A model generated the notes under the pieces. That model was not told the DNA's origin and made no database searches. It saw nothing but the letters and a program-made list of their open reading frames with translations. 64,000 bases of DNA from Azohydromonas sediminis (GTDB taxonomy: Bacteria > Pseudomonadota > Gammaproteobacteria > Burkholderiales > Burkholderiaceae_C): NCBI RefSeq assembly GCF_003574675.1, contig NZ_QOAZ01000008.1, positions 1 to 64,000 of the forward strand, written 5' to 3'. Shown here piece by piece: positions 47,353-58,020 of this stretch. The position numbers were made by a program, and so were the translations under genes. Each line of letters starts with the position of its first letter. The first letter of the stretch is position 1.

Positions 47353-48342
47353 ATCGAGCTTTGCGCCCGAGGACTTGACGACCTCGGCCCAGCGCTTGAC
47401 CTCGCTGGCGACGAAGGCGCCGAAGGCGTCGCCCCACAGGTTCGGCGTCTCGGTGCCGAGCTGGGTCCACTGCGCGCGCAGCTCGTCGGACTCGAGCGCC
47501 TTGCGCATCTCGGCCTGCATGCGCTCGATCGCCTCGCGCGGCGTGCCCTTCGGCGCCCAGATGCCGTACCAGGTCGCGACCTTGTAGGTCGGCACGCCGC
47601 CTTCGGCCGCGGTCGGCAGGTCCGGGAAGCCCGGCGCGCGCTTGTCGGCGGCCACGGCGATGGCCCGGATGCGCCCGGCCTTGATGTGCGCCGCGCTCGA
47701 ACCGAGGCCGTCGAACATCATGTCGACCTGGCCGGCGACGAGGTCCTGCAGCGCCGGGCCGGCGCCGCGGTACGGGATGTGCGTGATGAAGGTCTTCGTC
47801 TGCAGCTTGAACAGCTCGCCGGCCAGGTGGTGCGAGGTGCCGTTGCCTGCCGACGCGTAGTTCAGCTTGCCCGGGTTCTTGCGGATGAACTCGAGCAGCT
47901 GCGGCAGCGTCGTCGCCGCGACCTTCTGCGGGTTCACGACGATGACCTGCGGCACGCTCGAGACCAGGCCGACGGGCACGAAGTCGGTCAGGATGTCGTA
48001 GTCGAGCTTCGGGTACATGCTCGGCGCGATCGCGTGGTGCACCGCGCCCATGAAGAACGTGTAGCCGTCGGGCGCGGCCTTGGCCGCCACCGACGCGCCG
48101 AGCGTGCCGCCGGCGCCGCCCTTGTTGTCGATCACGAACTGGCGGCCGGTGTTCTTCGTGATGGCGGCGAACAGCGGGCGCGCGAAGGCGTCGGTGCCGC
48201 CGCCGGGCGGGAACGGCACGACGATCGTCACCGGCTTGGTCGGCCAGCCCTGCGCGAACGCGGCGGGGGCCGCGGCGACGGCGCCGAGCGCCGCGGCGGC
48301 GAGCAGCTGGCGGCGGGACAGGGCGAGGCGGTGGCGGGTCAT
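47350..48342 (-). CDS. Tripartite tricarboxylate transporter receptor (Bug/TctC family)
   Basis: The 330-residue periplasmic protein has a twin-arginine-like signal (SRRQLLAAAALGAVAAAPAAFA) and the Bug core WPTKPVTIVVPFPPGGGTD and PYRGAGPALQDLVAGQVDMMFDG. It probably binds malonate or another dicarboxylate. The TctA/TctB membrane parts are not in the window. ATG 48342 follows GAAGGAGACGCC. It lies between the decarboxylase and hydratase genes. Confidence 0.92.
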   Translation of the reverse strand: MTRHRLALSRRQLLAAAALGAVAAAPAAFAQGWPTKPVTIVVPFPPGGGTDAFARPLFAAITKNTGRQFVIDNKGGAGGTLGASVAAKAAPDGYTFFMGAVHHAIAPSMYPKLDYDILTDFVPVGLVSSVPQVIVVNPQKVAATTLPQLLEFIRKNPGKLNYASAGNGTSHHLAGELFKLQTKTFITHIPYRGAGPALQDLVAGQVDMMFDGLGSSAAHIKAGRIRAIAVAADKRAPGFPDLPTAAEGGVPTYKVATWYGIWAPKGTPREAIERMQAEMRKALESDELRAQWTQLGTETPNLWGDAFGAFVASEVKRWAEVVKSSGAKLD

Positions 48343-48374
48343 GGCGTCTCCTTCGTTCGGGGTCGGGGGTGTGA

Positions 48375-49685
48375 TCAGACGAGCGATGCGACGGCGCTCG
48401 CCGCGGCGATGCGCCCGCGCGTGAACGCCTCGTGGCGGGCCTCGACGCGGTCGAGGTCGTACAGGTAGTTGACCATCATCGCGAACGACTGCTTCGCACC
48501 GCGCCGCGACAGGTCGGCGAGCGGGTTCAGGCGTTCGAGCCGCGCGCCGTTGTCGAGGTGGAAGCGCGCCACCGGGTCGCCCTGCGGCGTCGGCGTGCGG
48601 TGCAGCAGGTAGACCGCGGTCAGCCGCTTCAGCGCGTCGGTCGCGTCGGCGTCGAGCGCACGCAGCGCCGCGGCCGTCTGCAGCCGCGACCAGTCGCCGC
48701 CGCACGCGCGTTCGAGCGTGCGCCGCGCCTGCCGCGCGCGCTCGGCCGCGGCGGGCGCGAGGCGCGGCAGCGCGGCGAAGTCGTCGCCGCTGGCGATCCA
48801 CGCCGCGAGCCCCGGGATCGGCGATAGCGTGCAGAACGTGCGCAGCTGCGGCAGCTCGCGCTGCAGCGCCTCGGCGACGCGCTTGATCAGGAAGTTGCCG
48901 AGCGAGACGCCGCGCAGCCCCGGCTCGCAGTTGCTGATCGAGTAGAACGCGGCGACCTTGAAGCGCGACGGCTCGAGCGGCGTCGTCACCGTCTTGTCGA
49001 TCAGCGGCGCGATCGCTGCCGGCATCTCGGCCAGCAGCGCGACTTCGACGAAGATCAGCGGCTCGTCGGGCAGCCGCGGGTGGAAGAACGCGAAGCAGCG
49101 GCGGTCGGGCAGCAGGCGGCGGCGCAGGTCGTCCCAGCCGTCGATCTCGTGCACCGCCTCGTGCTCGATCAGCCGCTCGAGCAGGCGCGCCGGCGAGTTC
49201 CAGTCGACGCGGCGCAGCTCGAGGAAGCCGGGGTTGAACCAGCTCGACAGCAGGTGCAGCAGGTCGGCCTCGACGGCGGCGAGCGACGGGTCCTTCGGCA
49301 GCCGCGCGAGCAGCGCGCGGCGCATCCGCACGATGGCTGCGGTGCCGCCGGGGGCGCGGTTCAGGCGCCGCAGCAGCTCCTGCCGCGGCGGCTCCGCCGC
49401 CTGCGTCAGGCGCTGCAGGGTCGCCGGGCCCGGGTCGGCGGCGTAGGCCTGCGCCGCGGCGAGCACCGCCTGCGGGTCGGGGTTGTAGTCGCGCGCGAGG
49501 TGCGCGAAGAACGCCGCCTGGCCGGCGTCGTCGAGCGTGGCGTGGCGCTGCAAGATCTCGCGCGCGAGCGCGACGCTGTTGCCCTCGCCGCGCTCCGACA
49601 GCAGGCGCCGGCAGTCGTCGCGCAGCCGGCGCACGTTGTGCTCGGTGCTCAGGCGGCGGGCGGCGTTCTTCAGCTCGTCGAACAT
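48375..49685 (-). CDS. Malonyl-CoA decarboxylase
   Basis: The 436-residue protein converts malonyl-CoA to acetyl-CoA and CO2. The C-terminal GNAT-like domain has CTLSPIPGLAAWI with the conserved Ser and ARFHLDNGARLERLNPLAD with the conserved His. The N-terminal helical domain is complete. It is first in the minus-strand malonate operon. ATG 49685 is a family-like start (MFDELKNAARRLS); a longer frame upstream is rejected. Confidence 0.93.
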   Translation of the reverse strand: MFDELKNAARRLSTEHNVRRLRDDCRRLLSERGEGNSVALAREILQRHATLDDAGQAAFFAHLARDYNPDPQAVLAAAQAYAADPGPATLQRLTQAAEPPRQELLRRLNRAPGGTAAIVRMRRALLARLPKDPSLAAVEADLLHLLSSWFNPGFLELRRVDWNSPARLLERLIEHEAVHEIDGWDDLRRRLLPDRRCFAFFHPRLPDEPLIFVEVALLAEMPAAIAPLIDKTVTTPLEPSRFKVAAFYSISNCEPGLRGVSLGNFLIKRVAEALQRELPQLRTFCTLSPIPGLAAWIASGDDFAALPRLAPAAAERARQARRTLERACGGDWSRLQTAAALRALDADATDALKRLTAVYLLHRTPTPQGDPVARFHLDNGARLERLNPLADLSRRGAKQSFAMMVNYLYDLDRVEARHEAFTRGRIAAASAVASLV

Positions 49686-49798
49686 CGGGGGCGGCCGGAG
49701 GTCGTGCCGGGGCGGTGCGCAGGCGCGGTCGTGCAAAGCGGCGATTGTGTCGCCAGCGCGCGTGCGCTGCGCGCGCGGACAAACACCGAGGGGGCCGC

Positions 49799-49804
49799 TA
49801 CAGT
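49799..49804 (+). promoter_or_regulatory. -10 box before the CopD-like gene
   Basis: TACAGT lies 30 bases before ATG 49835, with CGGACA 18 bases further upstream as a half-matched -35. The gap of 149 bases is shared with the divergent malonate operon. Confidence 0.35.
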
Positions 49805-49834
49805 CGGGTCCATCGTTCCACCGCGTCGTCGCCG

Positions 49835-50302
49835 ATGCCGATTCCGTTCGCCTACGCCGCCATCGCACTGAAGACGCTGCACGTGCTCGCCGTCGTGCTG
49901 TGGGTCGGCGGCATGGCGTTCGCGCACTTCTTCCTGCGCCCGGCGGTGGCCGCGCTCGAGCCGCCGCAGCGCGTCGCACTGATGCACGACGTGCTCGGGC
50001 GTTTCTTCGCCGCCGTGCTCGTCGCGGTGGTCGTCGTGCTCGCCAGCGGGCTGTCGCTGATCGGCATCGCGCACGCCGGCGGCGGTCACATGCCGTGGCC
50101 GTGGACCGTGATGACGGTGCTCGGCGTCGTGATGGTGGCGATCTTCGGCCACATCCGCTTCGCGCTGTACCCGCGGTTGCGGCGCGCGGTGGCCGCCCGC
50201 GACTGGCCGGCCGGCGGCGCGGCGCTGGCCAGGATCCGCACGTGGGTCGGCGTCAACCTCACGCTCGGCGTCACGATCCTCGTCGTCGTCGGCTTCGTCT
50301 GA
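49835..50302 (+). CDS. CopD-like membrane protein
   Basis: The 155-residue protein has four hydrophobic helices and KTLHVLAVVLWVGGMAFAHF, the CopD/DUF domain pattern, with histidines in helices 1 and 2 that could bind haem or copper. Such single genes are usually annotated CopD family without proof of copper transport. Starts ATG 49835. Confidence 0.75.
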   Translation: MPIPFAYAAIALKTLHVLAVVLWVGGMAFAHFFLRPAVAALEPPQRVALMHDVLGRFFAAVLVAVVVVLASGLSLIGIAHAGGGHMPWPWTVMTVLGVVMVAIFGHIRFALYPRLRRAVAARDWPAGGAALARIRTWVGVNLTLGVTILVVVGFV

Positions 50303-50332
50303 CGCGCCGGCCGGCGCGGCCGCAGCGCACGC

Positions 50333-51457
50333 TCAGGCCGGCGCGTGCGTCGGCGGCACGGCGGATGCGGCCGGCGGCGCGTGCTCGGCCGGCTCGTGGC
50401 GGCGGTCCATCCACCAGTCGGTGAACATCGCCGCGCCCCACATCGCGAACAGCGTGATCCACGCCGTCAGCGTGAACACCGCCGCGCCCGAGACGCCGGC
50501 ACCGACCGCGCAGCCGCCGGCGAGCATGCCGCCGAAGCCCATCAGCACGGCGCCGGCGATGTAGCGCCGCATCGCCGGGCCGCCCTGGAAGCCCTCGAGC
50601 TTGAGCTCACCGGCGAGCGCCGCCGCGATGAACGAGCCGATGAACACGCCGGGCACGAGGCCGATGTCGAACTTCAGCGGCTGACCGGGCGGTGACAGCA
50701 CGAGCAGCAGCACGTCCGACGCCGGCCCGGTGAAGCTCAGGCTCTGCACGCCGATCACCATGTCGAACGCCTGGCGCGAGATTGCGTAGGTCGCGAGCCA
50801 CGCGATGGCCACCATCGCGCCGACGCCGATGCCGCCGGCCCAGCCCCAGAACGGCACGCGCTGCTTGCGCGCCCAGAAGATCGCGGCGGCCAGCCACACG
50901 CCGGCGAACGCCAGTGCGCCCCCGTGGCCGATACCGGTGATCGCGATCAGGTCGCGCGACGCGCCGCCTTCGACGGTCCACAGCTCGGCCAGCCACAGCC
51001 GCAGCGGCGACAGGATGCCGCCGAGCGACGCGGTCGCGACGACGGCGAAGATCAGTCCCGACAGCAGCGAGCGCAGGTTGCCCTGGGCGGCGAGCACGAG
51101 CAGGCGGCTCGAGCAGCCGCGCGCGAGGATCATCCCGGCGCCGAACATCGCGCCGCCGATCAGCGCGCCCGAGATGCTGCCGCGACCGGCGAGCTGGCGC
51201 GCCGTCGAGACGTCGAGCCAGCCGAGCAGGATGAACGCCTGCGTGAGCCCGACCGCGGTCGCGAACGCGAACAGCCACACCGTGAGCTTGCCGCCGGTCG
51301 TGTTGCGCGCGAACTCGATCACCGCCGAGCGCAGGCAGAAGCGCGACTTCTGCGCGAAGAAGCCGAACAGCACGCCGATCGCGAGGCCGGCGAGCGTGAT
51401 CGTCCACATCTCGCCGACGCGCTCCATCAGGGCGGCCAGCAGGTCGGCAGGGCTCAT
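50333..51457 (-). CDS. YeeE/YedE family transporter
   Basis: The 374-residue protein has about nine to ten membrane helices and two homologous halves. The motifs KSRFCLRSA, ILARGCSSRLLV and LAGGCAVGAGVSG contain the conserved cysteines that conduct thiosulfate in studied members. It probably imports a reduced sulfur compound. GTG 51484 is an alternative start nine residues upstream. It converges with the CopD-like gene. Confidence 0.9.
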   Translation of the reverse strand: MSPADLLAALMERVGEMWTITLAGLAIGVLFGFFAQKSRFCLRSAVIEFARNTTGGKLTVWLFAFATAVGLTQAFILLGWLDVSTARQLAGRGSISGALIGGAMFGAGMILARGCSSRLLVLAAQGNLRSLLSGLIFAVVATASLGGILSPLRLWLAELWTVEGGASRDLIAITGIGHGGALAFAGVWLAAAIFWARKQRVPFWGWAGGIGVGAMVAIAWLATYAISRQAFDMVIGVQSLSFTGPASDVLLLVLSPPGQPLKFDIGLVPGVFIGSFIAAALAGELKLEGFQGGPAMRRYIAGAVLMGFGGMLAGGCAVGAGVSGAAVFTLTAWITLFAMWGAAMFTDWWMDRRHEPAEHAPPAASAVPPTHAPA

Positions 51458-51615
51458 CACGGTGGTTGCAGGTGGGTCAGACACGCGGCGCCGGCGGGCA
51501 GCCGCTCAAGGCCTGACGGCGATGATCCGCGCCGGGCCGGCGCGCCACATTGATCGCGGTCAACGCCGAAGCGATTGGCGACGCGAAGGGGTGGGGGTAT
51601 CGGCGGGCGGGGCGC
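51458..51615. other. Gap between yeeE and ubiH-family gene
   Basis: The 158 bases between the start of the YeeE gene and the stop of the UbiH-family gene contain no supported ORF. CGGTCAACGCCG-type AT-poor sequence dominates. It should hold the YeeE promoter, but none is clear. Confidence 0.3.
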
Positions 51616-52851
51616 TCAGCGGCGACCGAACATCATCTGCCGCGCGAACAGCGACTTCAGCGGCCGCACCGCCTGCAGCGCCGCGAGCGCCGCGCCGCGC
51701 GCGGCGGCCACGCCAGGCCAGGTCCACGTGAAGCTGCGCGCGAGGAAGTCGGTGACGGCAATCGTGCTCCAGCGGTCGGGCGCGCGCGCCCACTCGACGT
51801 GCGCCAGCGCGCGGTCGATCGCACCGGTGTCGGCGACGTCGCGCAGCGCCTGCACCAGCGTGTAGGCGTCGCGCAGCCCCAGGTTCAGCCCCTGGCCGGC
51901 CACCGGGTGCAGCGTCTGCGCCGCGTTGCCGATGCGCACCGTGCGACCGTCGACGAGCGTGCGCTCGGCGTTCAGGCCGAGCGGGAAGGCCTTCAGCGGC
52001 GACAGCGCGACGAGGCGGCCGGCGGCGGCGGGCAGCAGGCTGTTGACGACGGCCACGCGCTGCGCGTCGGTCAGCTCGCGCACCGGGTCGTCGTCGCTGC
52101 CGACGCACCACACCATCGCCGCGCGGCGCGCACCGTCGGCGCCGCCGGGCAGCGGCAGCAGCGCGAGCGGCCCGGCGCGCGTGAAGCGCTCGAACGCGAC
52201 GCCTTCGGGCGCGCCGTCCATCGTCGCGGTGCCGACCCACGCCGTCTGGCGGTAGTCGTGCGACAGCGCCTTGCGCGCCTGCTGCGCGAACACGCCGCCC
52301 TCGGCGACGACGGCGGCGTCGAAGCGCTCGGCGATGCCGGCGTCGACCTCAACGCCGCCGGCCGCCGCGTCGAGCGGCTTGATCGCGGCCACCGGCGTGC
52401 CGAAGCGCGTGACCAGCCGCTGCGGCTCGCGCTGCGCGTGCGCGAACCACGCCGCCTGCATCGGCGCGACCAGGGTGCCGTACGGCAGCACGGCGCCGAG
52501 CATCGGCACCGCCTCGTCGGCGGCGCGGATGCGCACCTCGGCCGCGCGCGCGTCGCCCCACGGCAGGGTCAGCGTCGGCGGGGCCTGCGACACGTGCACC
52601 TCGACGATCGGCTGCGCTGCGGCGGCCGGCCAGGCGCCGAGCCGGCGCAGCAGCTGCACGCTGCCCAGCGACAGCGCGATCGTGCGCGGGTCGCGCGCGA
52701 CGTCGTGTTCGACGCTGCGCGCGTCGAACAGCGAGACGTGCCAGCGCGGCAGCGCCTGCGCCGCGCGCAGCGCCAGCGCCAGCCCCGCGGGGCCGGCGCC
52801 GATCACGGCCAGCCGCAGCGGGGCGTCGGCCAGGCGGGGCTGCAGTGTCAT
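51616..52851 (-). CDS. UbiH/UbiF-family FAD-dependent monooxygenase
   Basis: The 411-residue flavoprotein has the N-terminal GxGxxG in AVIGAGPAGLALALR and the second FAD motif RIGNAAQTLHPVAGQGLNLGL. It probably hydroxylates a ubiquinone precursor (UbiH/I/F type); the ring position cannot be told from sequence. ATG 52851. It is 44 bases downstream of the nucleotidyltransferase gene in the same direction. Confidence 0.9.
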   Translation of the reverse strand: MTLQPRLADAPLRLAVIGAGPAGLALALRAAQALPRWHVSLFDARSVEHDVARDPRTIALSLGSVQLLRRLGAWPAAAAQPIVEVHVSQAPPTLTLPWGDARAAEVRIRAADEAVPMLGAVLPYGTLVAPMQAAWFAHAQREPQRLVTRFGTPVAAIKPLDAAAGGVEVDAGIAERFDAAVVAEGGVFAQQARKALSHDYRQTAWVGTATMDGAPEGVAFERFTRAGPLALLPLPGGADGARRAAMVWCVGSDDDPVRELTDAQRVAVVNSLLPAAAGRLVALSPLKAFPLGLNAERTLVDGRTVRIGNAAQTLHPVAGQGLNLGLRDAYTLVQALRDVADTGAIDRALAHVEWARAPDRWSTIAVTDFLARSFTWTWPGVAAARGAALAALQAVRPLKSLFARQMMFGRR

Positions 52852-52895
52852 GGACGCATTGTCGAGTCGTGCGGGCAACGACACCGGCACGGCCT

Positions 52896-53606
52896 TCAGT
52901 CGCCCGCGGCGTCGAGTTCGGCCAGTCGCTCGGGCGTGCCGACGTCGGTCCAGCGCCCGGCGTGGCGCTCGGCGCCGAGGCGGCGGCGGTCGATCGCGGC
53001 CTCGAGGTAGGGGCGCAGCGGCGCCTTCGTGCCGGCGGGCAGCGTGGCCATCAGTTCGTCGACGAACGCGTGTCGGAACAGGCCGATGCTGCTCCAGGTC
53101 AGCCGCGGCCGTGCGTCGCGGTCGGCCAGACCGTCGCGGATGCCGAAGTCGCCCTGCGGGTGGTGCGGCGGGTTGTCGACCAGCCACAGCCGCGCCCACT
53201 GGCCGCTCGCGACGACGTCGTCGACGAGCGCTGCGTCGAAGCCGAAGTCGGGCACGTGCACGTCGCCCGAGACGACCCAGAACGGGTCCGACAGCCACTG
53301 CCGCGCCTTCTTCATGCCGCCGGCGGTCTCGAGCGCGCCGCCGTGGTCGCGCCCTTCCATCGAGTAGCGGATCGACAGGCCCCAGCGCGCGCCGTCGCCG
53401 AGCTCGGCCGGGAACTGCTCCTCGAGCCACGCCGTGTTGATGACGACCTCGCGCACGCCGGCGCGCGCGAGCGCCTCGAGATGCCACTCGATCAGCCGCT
53501 TGCCGCGCACGCGCAGCAGCGGCTTGGGCGTGGCGTCGGTCAGCGGGCGCATGCGCTCGCCACGGCCGGCGGCCAGGATCAGCGCAGCGGGCGGCGGCGT
53601 CGACAC
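52896..53606 (-). CDS. MurU-like nucleotidyltransferase
   Basis: The 236-residue protein has the nucleotidyltransferase signature ILAAGRGERMRPLTDATPKP at 10-29 and a Mg-binding SGDVHVPDF. Length and details are closest to MurNAc-1-phosphate uridylyltransferase (MurU), a peptidoglycan recycling enzyme. A glucose/mannose-1-phosphate specificity is the alternative. Its usual partner kinase AmgK is not adjacent. It is 21 bases downstream of the hemerythrin gene. Confidence 0.8.
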   Translation of the reverse strand: MSTPPPAALILAAGRGERMRPLTDATPKPLLRVRGKRLIEWHLEALARAGVREVVINTAWLEEQFPAELGDGARWGLSIRYSMEGRDHGGALETAGGMKKARQWLSDPFWVVSGDVHVPDFGFDAALVDDVVASGQWARLWLVDNPPHHPQGDFGIRDGLADRDARPRLTWSSIGLFRHAFVDELMATLPAGTKAPLRPYLEAAIDRRRLGAERHAGRWTDVGTPERLAELDAAGD

Positions 53607-53627
53607 GCCGTCAGTGTAGGGGCGCCG

Positions 53628-54203
53628 TCAGCCCAGCCCGATCGGCGCCGGGGCGTGGTTGACGATGCGCTGGAACAGCGGGCGGAACTCGTCGCTCGGC
53701 TCGTGGCCGGTGAGCGGGTCGCGGTTGGCGGCGAACGCGGCGTCGAGCTCGGCCCAGTCGGCCTCGGTCAGCGTGCGCCGCGCCGCCGGCAGCACCTCGT
53801 GCTCCTCGAGCGCCATGTGTTGCAGGTAGAAGTCGAGGTAGCGCGCCAGCGCCTGCTCGAACGCGTCACGGCGGCTCTCGCCCATCACCTCGAATGCGAG
53901 CAGCGCGTGCTCGAGGTCGCGGATCGCCTTCTCGCCGCGCGCGTGGTCGGCGTCGAGCCGCTCGAGCACCGGCGCGATCTCGGGCGCACGCGCGCGCAGC
54001 TTCGGGAACAGCAGCTCGCTCTCCTTCGGGTGGTGCCGCCGCTCGGGAAACTCGTCGACGTAGAACAGCATCGCGCGCAGCACGTCGAAGTCGGGCAGGC
54101 GCTGCTCGCGTCGTGCCTGCGCGAGCAGCAGGCTCATCGAACGCAGCATCGCCGACAGCGCCTGGTGCTCCTGTTCGATCACGGTCAGCGTCAGGGGTCG
54201 CAT
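53628..54203 (-). CDS. Hemerythrin domain protein
   Basis: The 191-residue protein has the di-iron ligands of a bacterial hemerythrin: VIEQEHQAL, RRHHPKESELLF, DADHARGEK and MALEEHEVLPAA. It may sense or store oxygen, NO or iron. The C-terminal stretch after 160 is unusual for the fold but similar proteins exist. ATG 54203 follows GGAGAG at five bases; it is divergent from tkt. Confidence 0.88.
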   Translation of the reverse strand: MRPLTLTVIEQEHQALSAMLRSMSLLLAQARREQRLPDFDVLRAMLFYVDEFPERRHHPKESELLFPKLRARAPEIAPVLERLDADHARGEKAIRDLEHALLAFEVMGESRRDAFEQALARYLDFYLQHMALEEHEVLPAARRTLTEADWAELDAAFAANRDPLTGHEPSDEFRPLFQRIVNHAPAPIGLG

Positions 54204-54360
54204 CGTCGCTCTCCGTTGCCGGGCCTCCGGCAGCGGGTGCAGCATCGCACGGCCCGGCGCGCGAGGATTGAGCCATGTCAAGCCCGATGCGGCCGCGCGG
54301 CCGCACGATGCGGGCCTTGCGCGCCGCCGTGCTGCGGCCGGTCGACCCGGGGCGCGCTCC

Positions 54361-54366
54361 TAGAAT
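54361..54366 (+). promoter_or_regulatory. -10 box before tkt
   Basis: TAGAAT lies 36 bases before the tkt start. GTCGAC at 54341 is a poor -35 candidate at only 14 bases. The same TAGAAT/TAGACT type of box precedes yajC, usp and nrdJ. Confidence 0.4.
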
Positions 54367-54402
54367 CCGGCTTTTCCCGCATCCGCCGTCGGCCCGCCGC
54401 CC

Positions 54403-57484
<3,082 letters not shown>

Positions 57485-57504
57485 GCGCGTCGCTCTCGTG
57501 TGAA

Positions 57505-57535
57505 GAGGGCCGCCGCGAGGCGGCCCTCGCCGTTT
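57505..57535 (+). terminator. Terminator of tkt-gap
   Basis: GAGGGCCGCC (57505-57514) and GGCGGCCCTC (57519-57528) pair perfectly around GCGA, followed by GCCGTTT. It begins 20 bases after the gap stop. Confidence 0.65.
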
Positions 57536-57626
57536 GCGGCGTGGCGCACGGTGACGCCGCCGGAACGCGCCGCCGGCTGTCACGCGCAGCGGTCACAATC
57601 GGGCGACCGTGCGGCCGCTGTCCCCG

Positions 57627-57977
57627 ATGTCCGTCCCCTCCCGCCGTCGATCCGCGCTCGCGGCGCTGTCGCTGCTGGTCGCGCTGTCGGGCTGCGCACA
57701 CGAGATGCCACCGTCGCCGCGCCTCGTGCTGACCGCCGCCGTCGGCGCGCCGCAGGGCGACGCGCTGCGCGCGGCCGTCGCGGCGCGTGCCGGCGTGCCG
57801 GTCACGGTGTGGGCGCCGGTCGACGCGCGCACCGTCGGGCTGCGGCTCGACTGCCACGGCAACGCGTGCGCCGCCGCGATCGAGCGCCTGCGCGCCGACC
57901 GTGCCCTGGTGGCCGACCTGCGGCTCGACGAGCGCCAGCGCGTGCCGCCGCCACCGCCGCCCGGCACCGCGCGTTGA
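57627..57977 (+). CDS. Small lipoprotein, unknown
   Basis: The 116-residue product has a signal peptide with lipobox ALSGC (Cys near residue 22). The mature part has two cysteines in LDCHGNACAAAIERL and a Pro-rich tail. I do not recognise the family. GTG 57609 is an alternative start. It ends 43 bases before the protease gene and might be its partner, but nothing except position supports this. Confidence 0.6.
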   Translation: MSVPSRRRSALAALSLLVALSGCAHEMPPSPRLVLTAAVGAPQGDALRAAVAARAGVPVTVWAPVDARTVGLRLDCHGNACAAAIERLRADRALVADLRLDERQRVPPPPPPGTAR

Positions 57978-58020
57978 CCGGCCCACGACCCCGACGGCCC
58001 AGCAGCAAGGGAACCCGACG

